From assembly GCF_000376825.1 (NCBI RefSeq), contig NZ_AQXW01000004.1:2418001-2482000 (forward strand): a DNA stretch of 64,000 bases, given 5' to 3'. The stretch is from Demetria terragena DSM 11295. GTDB taxonomy: Bacteria; Actinomycetota; Actinomycetes; Actinomycetales; Dermatophilaceae. Positions 7,704 to 16,204 of this stretch are shown one piece after another. A model generated the notes under the pieces. It saw only the letters and a program-made list of their open reading frames with translations. It had not been told where the DNA came from and ran no database searches. The translations under genes and the position numbers were made by a program. Every line of letters starts with the position of its first letter. Within the stretch, counting starts at the first letter, position 1.

Positions 7704-9097
7704 GTCGTGCTCCTGAGGGCGCGGTCAAGGTCGGCATCTAGGCGTCGTAACGCCGGCTCGACGCCTTTGGCGGGACCAGTCACGGCGCCCAACGTGTTCT
7801 TGATGAGGGCGGTCTCGACGGCTGCCTGCTGAGGTGGGGCGGGGATCGGGCCTGTAGTGGGGAACTTGTCGAGAGTGTCGTAGAAGACCTTCCAATGGGC
7901 CGGTCCGGTGCCGCGGTAAAGGGCCTCGTTGACCATCGACCGGCGCACCGGCGTGGTGTTCGGCGTCGGGATCGACAGGCGCAGTCCTTCACGGGAGGCG
8001 CAGAACTTGATCCACTCCCACGCCTGGTCCTTGCGCTGCGAGGTTTTCATCATGGCGTAACCCGCCGCGCCAAATTGATGGCGCTGAGTGCGCCACCGAG
8101 GGAAGAACTGCACGTCGAAGGCGGACCCAGGCATCTTTGCCTCGTGAAGTCCTTGAACCCAGTAGCCGCCGGCAGGAGTGAATCCGATTTTGCCCGAGGC
8201 GAATTGGCCCACCAACTGATTGCCGCCACCTTGCGAAGGGCTGGACCCGAGACCCTCGGCGACGATCCGCCGGAGGAACTCATAGACCTCGGTCACCTTT
8301 GGGTCGGTGGCATTAGAACCTCGCCAGCGGTAGCCGCCGCCGCGCTCCTGACCGGACTTAGCGTCGGCGTAGTAACGCGACCACAGCCAGTCGCCGCCAG
8401 GAGCTTTCTCCTCCGTGAGGAAGGAGGTGTCGTTGGCATAGAGCCACGGCACAACCCCGCCCCAGAGGCGGTTGTTCCAATAGAACGGAACCTGACCGCC
8501 TTTCCCGGACTTCCTCAGGCCGCGCAGCATTCGCACGAAATCTTCGTTGGTCCAGTCCTCTGCAGGTCGTTCGAGCCCTGCACTGCGCAGGGTGTTGAGA
8601 TTCATGTACATGTTCGCTGCGTTGAAGTCGACCGGCAGTTGATACAGGCTGCCTTCGTACATGAATGACTCGATCAGCGCGGGATGGACGTCGTCGAAGA
8701 AGTCCTTCATCTCGACGTCGTCGCGCTTCACGAACCGGTCGAGGGGCTCCGCGAGGCGGCTGGCGAACAACTGGGTTCCCTCGGTCGCGACCATGACGAC
8801 GTCGGGCGGCGTCCCGGCTGCGACGAGAGTAAGAATCTTGGCGAAGAAGTCGCTCCAGTCAGCACCCTGAATGGCCTGAACTCGGACGGGGATGTCTGGG
8901 TGAAGTCGACTGAACGCCGCCACGAGTTTCTGCCGCGCGGCAGCATCCTGTGCCGAGCCGAGAAGTGCGACCTTGAGTTCATCCTTGCCGCGACCGGGGA
9001 TGTCGCGACCCGTCAGCCGAGGCCAACCTGCCGTGAGAGCGGTCGCTACGGCAAGGCCGCTACCGCCGAGGACGGCACGCCGGGGAAAATCGGACAT
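7700..9097 (-). CDS. Extracellular sugar-binding protein of the ABC importer
   Basis: 465 residues, family 1 solute-binding protein. The N-terminus MSDFPRRAVLGGSGLAVATAL carries a twin-arginine-like RR-x-x-L-G-G signal, so export may be by the Tat route. The mature part begins DELKVALLGSAQDAAARQKLVAAF, typical of these proteins, and ends in a helical region with repeated Trp/Phe. I prefer the ATG at 9097 because GGAG lies seven bases upstream and it directly precedes the signal; a frame from 9133 exists. It is the first gene of the four-gene operon and presumably captures sucrose or a fructo-oligosaccharide. Confidence 0.9.
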   Translation of the reverse strand: MSDFPRRAVLGGSGLAVATALTAGWPRLTGRDIPGRGKDELKVALLGSAQDAAARQKLVAAFSRLHPDIPVRVQAIQGADWSDFFAKILTLVAAGTPPDVVMVATEGTQLFASRLAEPLDRFVKRDDVEMKDFFDDVHPALIESFMYEGSLYQLPVDFNAANMYMNLNTLRSAGLERPAEDWTNEDFVRMLRGLRKSGKGGQVPFYWNNRLWGGVVPWLYANDTSFLTEEKAPGGDWLWSRYYADAKSGQERGGGYRWRGSNATDPKVTEVYEFLRRIVAEGLGSSPSQGGGNQLVGQFASGKIGFTPAGGYWVQGLHEAKMPGSAFDVQFFPRWRTQRHQFGAAGYAMMKTSQRKDQAWEWIKFCASREGLRLSIPTPNTTPVRRSMVNEALYRGTGPAHWKVFYDTLDKFPTTGPIPAPPQQAAVETALIKNTLGAVTGPAKGVEPALRRLDADLDRALRSTT

Positions 9098-9179
9098 CTG
9101 CTGCTCCGCTGATCTTGGGGGCATCACGCTCACAAACTGGCCGCTGACCTGCTCCGTGGGGAGAGCCCAAACCCAAAGG

Positions 9180-9225
9180 CTAAATCGAATTAGGTAAGTG
9201 AAGCGTGAACTGGGTCACCTGTCAA
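9180..9225 (-). promoter_or_regulatory. Promoter with candidate LacI operator for the sugar operon
   Basis: On the minus strand TTGACA (9225-9220) is followed by 17 bases and TTCACT (9202-9197). The predicted transcription start falls inside a CG-centred palindrome, CTAAATCGAATTAG on the plus strand at 9180-9193 (six of seven half-site positions match). LacI-family operators are usually palindromes with a central CG, and an operator over the start site would block transcription. Confidence 0.5.
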
Positions 9226-9260
9226 CAAGTCGACCGTGGGCGTCCTGGACAATGGGCATC

Positions 9261-9662
9261 ATGGACAACCTTTTGGGCATCCCGCCTACCGAACTTCCGA
9301 TCGATCCCGCCGCCGCACGCCTTGCGGAGGGGCACGACCCGAGGCAGGTCGCGGCCGGCCTGCCCGAGTCCTCGCTCGCGTGGGCAACCCTCGCTGAAGA
9401 CGCCCACGAGGACGGCCTGACGATTGAGGCGTACGCCTTCGCTCGCACCGGCTACCACCGCGGCTTGGACGCGCTGCGTAAATCTGGGTGGCGTGGGCAG
9501 GGGCCAGTGCCTTGGGAGCATGAGCCCAACCGCGGATTCCTTCGCGCGCTTGCGGTGCTCTCGAAGGCGGCAGGCGACATCGGCGAGACCGCTGAACAGC
9601 GTCGCTGCGCCGACTTTTTGAGGGACTCCTCTGCCACCGGAGCGCGCGAACTCGGACTGTGA
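9261..9662 (+). CDS. DUF3151 protein
   Basis: 133 residues of unknown function, found throughout actinobacteria. Family features seen: the MDNLLG start, LPIDPAAARL, the ESSLAWATLAEDA core, the FARTGYHRGLDALRKSGWRGQGPVPWEHEPNRGFLRAL block and a C-terminal DFLRD. Start chosen at 9261 to match the family; in-frame ATG at 9252 is possible. A GACAAT box lies seven bases before the start, so the transcript may be leaderless. In mycobacteria the homologue sits between fba and purA (established synteny as I recall it), which matches the genes on either side here once the accessory blocks are ignored. Confidence 0.88.
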   Translation: MDNLLGIPPTELPIDPAAARLAEGHDPRQVAAGLPESSLAWATLAEDAHEDGLTIEAYAFARTGYHRGLDALRKSGWRGQGPVPWEHEPNRGFLRALAVLSKAAGDIGETAEQRRCADFLRDSSATGARELGL

Positions 9663-9681
9663 GTCCGGTCGCGTCACGACC

Positions 9682-10638
9682 TCACGTGTCGCCAGGCGAT
9701 CGTCGATCGGCGATGCGGAGCGCGAGTTGGAAACGCGTGCCGACGCTGTAGTCGTCCATCAAACGCGCCACGCGGCGCCGGACCGTGCGTAGGGAGATGC
9801 CGAGCAGCCTGGCGATGGCCTCATCCTTGAGGCCTTGGCGCATGAGCTCCACGAGTTGATCATCGCCATGATCGGACCGGTCGACGGGAGAGCCCGCAGC
9901 CCAAAGTCGTTCAAACAGTTCAACGAAGGCGCGCACGGCGACGGGGTCGCGCAGGATGACGTGCTCGTCAGTCGTCTTGCCCCAGCCGGTGCTGGCGAGC
10001 GCCGCCTGGGTTCCAAAGCACACAAACGGCGACGGGAATGGGGGTGAAAGTCGTTGTGACTCACCGGAATCAGCCCACGCCTGGACGTAATCAGACGCAT
10101 CCTGAGCAACGTCGCCGAGGAAGACACCGCGCTGTTCGCGACCTTCCTCAAGCAGTCGGCGGACAACAGGCAGGTCCTCCGGCAGCAAGCCGTCGGCGTG
10201 ATGCGCGACCAGGATCGGACCGTCGGTGCTCACCGCGAGTTGCTCGTGGACGGTGGCCAAGGACGCGGGGTCAATACGCTCACGTGCTGGCTCATCCGCG
10301 GCGGCTCCCTGCTGTCCGACACGATGGTCTGCGGCATATCCGTCGATGGCGTCCCGGAGCCGGGCGAGGTCCTGGCGGCGGGTGGCGAGCTGAGCTTCCT
10401 CGGCGCTGACGACGCGCTCCAGCGCCGCGCGAGGGTGATCGACTCGGACCTCGCCTAGGTCGTTTGCGCGCACCAGCCGCCGCCGGCGGAGTTGTTCGAG
10501 AGCGCGGTCGGCCTCAGCGTCAGACCACCCCAAGCGATTGGCGTACGTCGTGAGGAGAAGACCCGGGGAGCGCAGCACCTGGCGGTAGAGGGTCTCTCCT
10601 TCTGGTCCGATCCCAAGGACGTGCAGCCGGTTGATCAC
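9682..10638 (-). CDS. LuxR-HTH regulator with N-terminal TrmB-like domain
   Basis: 318 residues. The N-terminal 60 residues (YRQVLRSPGLLLTTYANRLGWSDAEADRALEQLRRRRLV) look like a TrmB/MarR-type winged helix, the middle resembles the phospholipase-D-like sensor region seen in these regulators (GPILVAHHADGLLPEDLPVVRRLLEEG), and the C-terminus is a LuxR-type HTH (LMRQGLKDEAIARLLGISLRTVRRRVARLMDDYSV). Downstream of and convergent with DUF3151. A second protein with the same architecture is encoded at 31099-32148. Target genes unknown; the polyol operon lies immediately behind it on the same strand. Confidence 0.8.
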   Translation of the reverse strand: MINRLHVLGIGPEGETLYRQVLRSPGLLLTTYANRLGWSDAEADRALEQLRRRRLVRANDLGEVRVDHPRAALERVVSAEEAQLATRRQDLARLRDAIDGYAADHRVGQQGAAADEPARERIDPASLATVHEQLAVSTDGPILVAHHADGLLPEDLPVVRRLLEEGREQRGVFLGDVAQDASDYVQAWADSGESQRLSPPFPSPFVCFGTQAALASTGWGKTTDEHVILRDPVAVRAFVELFERLWAAGSPVDRSDHGDDQLVELMRQGLKDEAIARLLGISLRTVRRRVARLMDDYSVGTRFQLALRIADRRSPGDT

Positions 10639-10669
10639 ACACCCAGGGTAGGTGTTGGTGCAGACCAGT

Positions 10670-11404
10670 TCAGACGGCTGTGAAACCTCCGTCGACGCGG
10701 AGGTCGGCGCCGTTGACCATTGCTGCCTCCGGTGAGCACAGGTAGAGCACGGAGGCGGCGATCTCGTGCGGTTCGGCGAAGCGGCCGGTCGGGATCTGCT
10801 CGCGGTGTGCCTCCCCAGCGGGGTTGTCCCACGCGGCGCGGCCTAGCTCGGTGAGCACGACCGTCGGCGAGACGGTGTTGACCGTGATTCCGTCACGTCC
10901 CCACTCCAGAGCCAGAGCGCGAGTCAGTCCGAGGACGCCCGCCTTGGAAGCGCAGTATGCGGCGTGCTGATCGAGTCCGACGTGTGCCGCCTGCGAAGCG
11001 AGCGTGACGATGCGTCCACCGCGCTGCGCCAGCAGCGGATATGCCGCCTGGGCTACGAGGAACGCTCCCGTCAGGTTGACTTCTAGCGTGGCGCGAAATG
11101 TCTCGGCGGACAACGATTTTGCCTCGTCCAGGAGGGCGATTCCGGCGCTGTTCACGACGATGTCTAGACGCTCCAGCCCACCAACGGCTGAATGCACCTG
11201 CGCGGCGTCGACGACGTCGAGGCTGAGGGCTCGAGCGTCGGGGAGGCGGGCAGCCTGGGCCTGGGCGGCCTCGTTGTCTCGGTCGGCGACGACCACGTGA
11301 ATGCCTGCGGCGCAGAGCGCCTCGGCCACGGCGGCGCCGATGCCGTTGGCGCCGCCGGTCACCAACGCGACCCGACTCTCTTCGGTTCGGATGTGCTCAG
11401 CCAT
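10670..11404 (-). CDS. SDR-family oxidoreductase (polyol/keto-sugar dehydrogenase candidate)
   Basis: 244 residues, classical short-chain dehydrogenase: TGGANGIG nucleotide-binding motif near residue 16-23, acidic residue after beta-2 (VVADRDN, suggesting NAD), NSAG near 85, catalytic Ser in LASQAAH and YCASK at about 149-153, closing with VDGGFTAV. It is the last gene of the minus-strand operon and its ATG overlaps the isomerase stop (ATGGCTGA). In the mycobacterial threitol pathways an SDR oxidises the tetritol to erythrulose; this one could do the same or act on another polyol. Confidence 0.88.
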   Translation of the reverse strand: MAEHIRTEESRVALVTGGANGIGAAVAEALCAAGIHVVVADRDNEAAQAQAARLPDARALSLDVVDAAQVHSAVGGLERLDIVVNSAGIALLDEAKSLSAETFRATLEVNLTGAFLVAQAAYPLLAQRGGRIVTLASQAAHVGLDQHAAYCASKAGVLGLTRALALEWGRDGITVNTVSPTVVLTELGRAAWDNPAGEAHREQIPTGRFAEPHEIAASVLYLCSPEAAMVNGADLRVDGGFTAV

Positions 11405-11852
11405 AGCTCTTGATCGCCTCCACCTTGTCAGCCGAGCGACCTTCGCTGTCGAAGGTGTAGCTGAGCCACTCGCTGGCGAGCCGTCGCGCCAGCTCGACCC
11501 CGATGACCCGTTGCCCCATGCACAGAATCTGGGCGTCGTTGGAGAGCACGGACCGCTCGACTGAGAAGGAGTCGTGTGCCGTCACCGCCCGGATGCCGTT
11601 GACCTTGTTTGCGCTGATGGCTACACCGAGGCCGGTGCCGCAGATCAGGATGGCGCGATCGGCGCTGCCGGCGGCGACCAACTGAGCGGCGCGTACGGCT
11701 ACGTGGGGATAAGCCTCGTGCCCATCAGACCGGACGCCGACGTCAGTCACCTTGGCGACTCGGTTGTCTTCCTCGAGGTCCTTCTTGATGATCTCCTTGT
11801 AGTCGAATCCGGCGTCGTCGCTGCCGACGACAAGATGCAACGGGCTGCTCAC
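11397..11852 (-). CDS. RpiB/LacAB-family sugar-phosphate isomerase
   Basis: 151 residues, family-typical length. Motifs: [19 protein letters not shown] at the N-terminus, [22 protein letters not shown] (active-site Cys in ICGTGLG) and the C-terminal helix block [18 protein letters not shown]. The family interconverts aldose and ketose phosphates; together with a DhaK-type kinase and dehydrogenases the likely reaction is erythrulose 4-phosphate to erythrose 4-phosphate (DerI/EryI role) rather than housekeeping ribose 5-phosphate isomerisation. GTG start overlaps the kinase stop by four bases (GTGA), and its stop overlaps the SDR start. Confidence 0.88.
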   Translation of the reverse strand: MSSPLHLVVGSDDAGFDYKEIIKKDLEEDNRVAKVTDVGVRSDGHEAYPHVAVRAAQLVAAGSADRAILICGTGLGVAISANKVNGIRAVTAHDSFSVERSVLSNDAQILCMGQRVIGVELARRLASEWLSYTFDSEGRSADKVEAIKSYG

Positions 11853-13585
11853 GATGTCTCCTCGGTGGTGGTGAGCCAGTCGCCGAGCTCGGTGACCAGC
11901 AGGGCGAAGGACGTGGCACCCGCATCGGGGTGCCCAAGACTCTTCTCGGCAAGCGGACGAGCGCGTCCGACTTTGGGTCGAAGATCCGCGGTCGCTGTGG
12001 CCGCTTGGGTTGATTCGGCGGCCGCCTCGACCCAGGCCGGGGCCAATCCGACTTCGCCAACTCGCTTCTTCAGGGTCGACACGAATGGCGTCATGGAGTC
12101 GAGCATCGTTTTGTCACCGACCTCCGCCCGTCCGAGCTCGCTGATCGCGTCGGTGAAGGCTGCGATGGAGTCGGCAATATCGTTGTCGGAGTGCGACTCT
12201 CGGTCGTCTGTGAGTGACCGTCCCATTGCCTCAAGTGCGCTGCCCCAGAGCACACCGGAGGTGCCCCCGGCGCGCTCGGCCCACGCCCTACCGGCGCTCG
12301 ATAGCACCCTGGCCGCGCCGCTGCCATCGGGAAGCGCGCAGGCCGCCTCGACAGCTGCGCGAATTCCCTTGACCATGCCGCGGCCGTGGTCGCCGTCTCC
12401 CGCGATGGCATCAATCCTGGCCAGTTCGTCCTCATGCTCGACGAGCGTGCTCTGCATGCGCTGGAGGCCGGTTCGTACTCGAGCTCCGAGCGCGATGGCG
12501 GCGTCTGTGGCGAGGTACTCGGCGTCATCTGCGGTCGCGACCTGAGCGTTGTCTTTGCTTGCCGCGCGCAGGCCTGCCGTCGCAGCGGAGACCTTGCGAT
12601 AGGCGGGGGTATAGGCATCCGCCCGCCAGTAGCGCTCAAGTTCCTCGTCCAACCACATCAGCGTCAAGGAACATCCACCCATGTCCAGGCTGGTGACGAG
12701 TTCGCCGACCTCCGGCTCGATAAGCTCGAAGCCGGCGTCCAACAGCCGACGCGAGACGTGCGCCCACAGCAAGAAGAGCTCTTCATATTTCGTGGTTCCG
12801 AGACCGTTGAGAATGGGTGCGACACGTTTCCCCACCGGCTTGCCGCCCAGCACCGTGGGCGCGCTATCCAGCAACCGATCGACCAGGAGTTCCGCAAGCT
12901 CGTCTGCTGGCAAGAGCGGTACGTCCTTGATGCCAGGCTCTCCGTGGATGCCCAAGCCGAGACCGAGGTGGCCCTCGGGAACGCTGAACAACGGGTCCGT
13001 CGAACCTGGCATGGTGCATCCGGAGAACGCGACACCAAGGCTGCGCGTCGCGTCGTTGGCCAGGTTTCCCGCACGCTCGACAGCGTCGAGATCCTGGCCC
13101 TCCGCGGACGCTGCGCCCATCACCTTGAAGACCGTGAAATCGCCTGCGATTCCTCGACGTTTGCTGACCTCGTCGGCCGATGCCACGTCGTCGGTCACCA
13201 CGACGATGCGAGTATCGATGCCTTCATCGCGAAGGCGCTGCGCGGCGAGCCCGAAATTCATGTTGTCGCCGGCATAGTTGCCAAACGAGAACACGACACC
13301 CTTGCCTTGGTTGGCGGCTTTGGCCACCGAGTAGGCCTGTGCGGTCGATGGCGAAGTGAAGATGTTGCCGACGACTGCACCGGTGGCAAAACCGGGTCCG
13401 ACGGTGCCGCAGAACGCGGGGTAGTGCCCGGAGCCTCCCCCGATCACCACGCCGACTTGGTCGGTGTCGGTGCGGTGGCTCACCACTCCGCCGGGGACCG
13501 CGCGCAGACGATCGGAATACAGCGAGACGAAGCCCTCGAGTTGGTCCTCGGCGAAGCTTGCTGGATCGTTGAAGATCTTGGTCAT
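11849..13585 (-). CDS. DhaK-DhaL fusion kinase (dihydroxyacetone / erythrulose kinase)
   Basis: 578 residues. N-terminal DhaK domain (about 1-330) with GGGSGHYP at 49-56 and a substrate-binding histidine region GLGIHGEPG near 215-223; C-terminal DhaL ATP-binding domain (about 375-575) with [14 protein letters not shown] and GGTSGVLWG. Such ATP-dependent fusions phosphorylate dihydroxyacetone, and relatives (DerK/LerK) phosphorylate D- or L-erythrulose. Being cotranscribed with an RpiB isomerase, two dehydrogenases and a polyol transporter favours the erythrulose role. Overlaps the isomerase start by four bases; 26 bases separate it from the transporter upstream. Confidence 0.9.
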   Translation of the reverse strand: MTKIFNDPASFAEDQLEGFVSLYSDRLRAVPGGVVSHRTDTDQVGVVIGGGSGHYPAFCGTVGPGFATGAVVGNIFTSPSTAQAYSVAKAANQGKGVVFSFGNYAGDNMNFGLAAQRLRDEGIDTRIVVVTDDVASADEVSKRRGIAGDFTVFKVMGAASAEGQDLDAVERAGNLANDATRSLGVAFSGCTMPGSTDPLFSVPEGHLGLGLGIHGEPGIKDVPLLPADELAELLVDRLLDSAPTVLGGKPVGKRVAPILNGLGTTKYEELFLLWAHVSRRLLDAGFELIEPEVGELVTSLDMGGCSLTLMWLDEELERYWRADAYTPAYRKVSAATAGLRAASKDNAQVATADDAEYLATDAAIALGARVRTGLQRMQSTLVEHEDELARIDAIAGDGDHGRGMVKGIRAAVEAACALPDGSGAARVLSSAGRAWAERAGGTSGVLWGSALEAMGRSLTDDRESHSDNDIADSIAAFTDAISELGRAEVGDKTMLDSMTPFVSTLKKRVGEVGLAPAWVEAAAESTQAATATADLRPKVGRARPLAEKSLGHPDAGATSFALLVTELGDWLTTTEETS

Positions 13586-13611
13586 GAGATGTCCTCTGTG
13601 GTCGTGGTGAG

Positions 13612-14958
13612 TCAGCGGGCCGCTGCGGCACGGGCGCGGCGGTCGGCGGTCTTCTTCTCGTCTTCAGGTACGCGCAGTTGGCCGACCATGACGAACGCGA
13701 CGCTGTAGAGCGCGACAAAGGTCCACACGACGGCGCTATTGGCGGCGAAGCTTGACGCGTCGAAGAGGTCAGCAATGTTGAGCACGATGGCGACCACGGC
13801 CGACCCGAGGAAGGTCGCACCGCCAGCGGCGGTGGTGTACATCGCCATGGCAGCGCCTTTGTGGTCCGGGGCGAGCGCCGGCATGATCGCGCCCATCGGA
13901 ACGAATCCGGCAAGCATGATGCCGAAGGTGACGCCGGCCATGACCGAGACCACGAATCCCCATGTCGAGCCCGCCGGAACCAGGTGCGGTACGTACCACC
14001 ACAGCAGGAGGCCAACCGCAGAGCCGGCGACACCCATCCAGCGGACGGTCTGGCGCCACCCGAATCGATCTCCGACTCCGCCGAAGAAGGCGTTGAACAG
14101 GATGTTGCCGGCGTACACGCATACGGTCATCGTCAGCCAGCGCGACTGGCCCCACTCGAGCTCGGTCGCGATGACCGTCGGAAGGATGATGAACATTCCG
14201 AACTCGGGCGCCGTATTGATCAGACGGACCAGGAAACCCATGAGCACCTTGGGATTGCGTGCCGTCAGTCGCAGACCGGCGGTGATGACTTCGACGTCGG
14301 TCTCACCCGCTGGGGCGATGCGTCCGTAGCCATTGCGGGCGCGAACTCCCCACCAGGCACAGGCGAATCCGGCGGTGACCAGGATCAGCGAGGTCCACAT
14401 GGCACCGGTCTCGCCGCCGGTTCCGCCGCCGAAGGCCGGGATGGCGCCGATCGCCCACAGCGAGCCGAGTGTCGGCAGGCCGCCGGTGAACATGACGTAG
14501 AACCATCCAACGGCGGTCGCGCGCCGTTCGACCGGCGCGGTGATGTTGATCCATACCAAGAAGGAGAAGGCAAAGAACGGGAATCCGAACCCGCGCAGGA
14601 AGTAAGCCACGGCGGCCAGCGGCACGCTGCCCATTCCCAGCGCTAGAAGGAACAGGACCTCGAAGACCATCCAGATCACGAACCCCATCAGCATCACGCG
14701 ACGGGGGCCCCACAGATCTGCGAGGGCTCCCGACAGATAGCTCGCGACGAGGACTGCGCCACTGTAGAAAGCGACGATGACCGACACGGTGGATGCCGTG
14801 CTATCGAGCACGCTTTCCAAGTGCGGGGCAAGGAAGTTGGACTCCACGCCTGTCCCGGTCATGAACAACAAGACTCCGAGGAATCCCCACCGCAGGACAT
14901 AAGGGATGCCGAGCCGGTCGAGTTTTGTCTCGGTGGCGTCCACCGCTGCGGCGCTCAC
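13612..14958 (-). CDS. MFS polyol transporter (RbtT/DalT/CsbX type)
   Basis: 448 residues, twelve hydrophobic segments. The N-terminus LDRLGIPYVLRWGFLGVLLFMTGTGVESNFLAPHLE is the signature of the CsbX/DalT/RbtT branch, which carries ribitol, arabitol and related polyols with protons. Motif A-like loop SGALADLWGPRRVMLMG follows helix 2. GTG start overlaps the dehydrogenase stop by four bases. Its place in the operon points to uptake of the polyol substrate that the dehydrogenases then oxidise. Confidence 0.88.
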   Translation of the reverse strand: MSAAAVDATETKLDRLGIPYVLRWGFLGVLLFMTGTGVESNFLAPHLESVLDSTASTVSVIVAFYSGAVLVASYLSGALADLWGPRRVMLMGFVIWMVFEVLFLLALGMGSVPLAAVAYFLRGFGFPFFAFSFLVWINITAPVERRATAVGWFYVMFTGGLPTLGSLWAIGAIPAFGGGTGGETGAMWTSLILVTAGFACAWWGVRARNGYGRIAPAGETDVEVITAGLRLTARNPKVLMGFLVRLINTAPEFGMFIILPTVIATELEWGQSRWLTMTVCVYAGNILFNAFFGGVGDRFGWRQTVRWMGVAGSAVGLLLWWYVPHLVPAGSTWGFVVSVMAGVTFGIMLAGFVPMGAIMPALAPDHKGAAMAMYTTAAGGATFLGSAVVAIVLNIADLFDASSFAANSAVVWTFVALYSVAFVMVGQLRVPEDEKKTADRRARAAAAR

Positions 14959-16049
14959 TTGTTGCCGCCCGGAAGGATGGACACCTTCACCGAACCGCCG
15001 GCCGAGTCGCCGACCAGGTCGAGGGCGGCCTGGAAGTCAGCGAGTTCGAATTGATGGGTGCAGATCTCGTCCATCGGAAGGGCGCCGCTCTCCAGCAACT
15101 TGATAGCGGCCGGCCAGCAGTGCGGTCCGAGATGGGCTCCCAGGACGTCGAGCTCCTTGTCGTCGGAAATGATCGACCAGTCGACGGTGACGTTGTCCTT
15201 GAAGACTGAGTACTCCACGAATCGGCCGAGCTTGCGTAGCAGGTTGATGCCCTGCGAGACCGCGGACGGGTGCCCGGTGGCTTCGATATAGACGTCGGCG
15301 CCGTATCCGTCGGTCATGTCCTTGATCTGCTGGACGGCATCACCCGCAGTGATGTTGATGACCTCGTCGGCACCGCATTTCTTGGCGAGCTCAAGTTTGG
15401 AATCCACTGCGTCCAGGGCAACGATCTTCAGCGGGTTCTTTTGGCGGGCGCCGGCGATGGCGCCCAGTCCGATCGGTCCGGCTCCGGCGATGACGACCAC
15501 ATCGTTGAAGGTGATCTGTGCGCGCTCGACGGCATGGAACGAGCACGACAGCGGCTCGGCGAAGGCCGCGTGCTGCGGCGGCAAGTCCTTGCTGACCTTG
15601 TGGGGCAACGCGCGGGCCGGGACGATCATGTATTCGGCCATGGCACCGCTGAAGTTGCGGAAGCCAAACATGTCGTGCGGTCCACACATCCAGTACGCGC
15701 CCATCTTGCAGTAGCGGCACTCCCAGCACGGAACGATCTGTTCGACGGCAATCCGGTCTCCGAGCGCGAGGCCGTGGCGGGTGGACGCCTCTTCGTCGGT
15801 GGCGACAATCTCGCCCACGATCTCGTGACCAGGGGAGACGCCGGTCTGGGCCCAGGACGGTCGGTTCTCGTCGCCCCAGAATTTGGCGGCGCCGTGGTAG
15901 CACTTCAGATCGCTGGCGCAGACGCCGACGGCCTCCACGCGCATCAGCATGTCGCCTGGGCCCGGGGTGGGAACCTCGATGGTCTCGAGGCGGTAGTCCT
16001 CAGGGCCGTGGACCACCACGGCCTGCATCTGCGTCGGCAGCGTCGTCAT
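14955..16049 (-). CDS. Zinc-dependent alcohol dehydrogenase (threitol/erythritol dehydrogenase-like)
   Basis: 364 residues, medium-chain dehydrogenase. Catalytic zinc site: VGVCASDLKCYHG with Cys, SPGHEIVGEI with His-Glu, and a later Glu in AFAEPLSCS. Structural zinc: PCWECRYCKMGAYWMCG with four cysteines. Rossmann motif VIAGAGPIGLGA. The ATG at 16049 is chosen because AAGGAGA lies eight bases upstream; a frame from 16079 would add ten residues. First gene of the five-gene polyol operon, divergent from a SorC-family regulator. The combination with erythrulose-type kinase and isomerase suggests a tetritol substrate. Confidence 0.9.
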   Translation of the reverse strand: MTTLPTQMQAVVVHGPEDYRLETIEVPTPGPGDMLMRVEAVGVCASDLKCYHGAAKFWGDENRPSWAQTGVSPGHEIVGEIVATDEEASTRHGLALGDRIAVEQIVPCWECRYCKMGAYWMCGPHDMFGFRNFSGAMAEYMIVPARALPHKVSKDLPPQHAAFAEPLSCSFHAVERAQITFNDVVVIAGAGPIGLGAIAGARQKNPLKIVALDAVDSKLELAKKCGADEVINITAGDAVQQIKDMTDGYGADVYIEATGHPSAVSQGINLLRKLGRFVEYSVFKDNVTVDWSIISDDKELDVLGAHLGPHCWPAAIKLLESGALPMDEICTHQFELADFQAALDLVGDSAGGSVKVSILPGGNK

Positions 16050-16080
16050 CGCACTTCTCCTTGATGTGTTGTCGGTCACA

Positions 16081-16147
16081 GAACATCAATGTGCCGCAGC
16101 AAGGAACATCTGTCAAGAACGAATGTTCAGCATGAGAACTTATGTTC
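16081..16147. promoter_or_regulatory. Divergent regulatory region with repeated GAACAT half-sites
   Basis: GAACAT occurs at 16081-16086 and 16104-16109; its inverse ATGTTC at 16123-16128 and 16142-16147; a fifth, degenerate GAACTT at 16136-16141 forms a tight GAACTTATGTTC pair with the last. A TTGACA -35 box for the polyol operon reads on the minus strand at 16116-16111 between them. This is what an oligomeric SorC-type repressor site would look like. Confidence 0.55.
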
Positions 16148-16204
16148 TGCGCGTTGGTTGGGATAGATTCGCCGCAGGCCGATGCTGCTAATAGAGGAGG
16201 TGAG

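Noticed and set aside
12386-13708. 440-codon plus-strand open frame
   Set aside because: Exactly antisense to the DhaK-DhaL kinase gene; no recognisable domain, and its composition is what a high-GC antisense frame gives.
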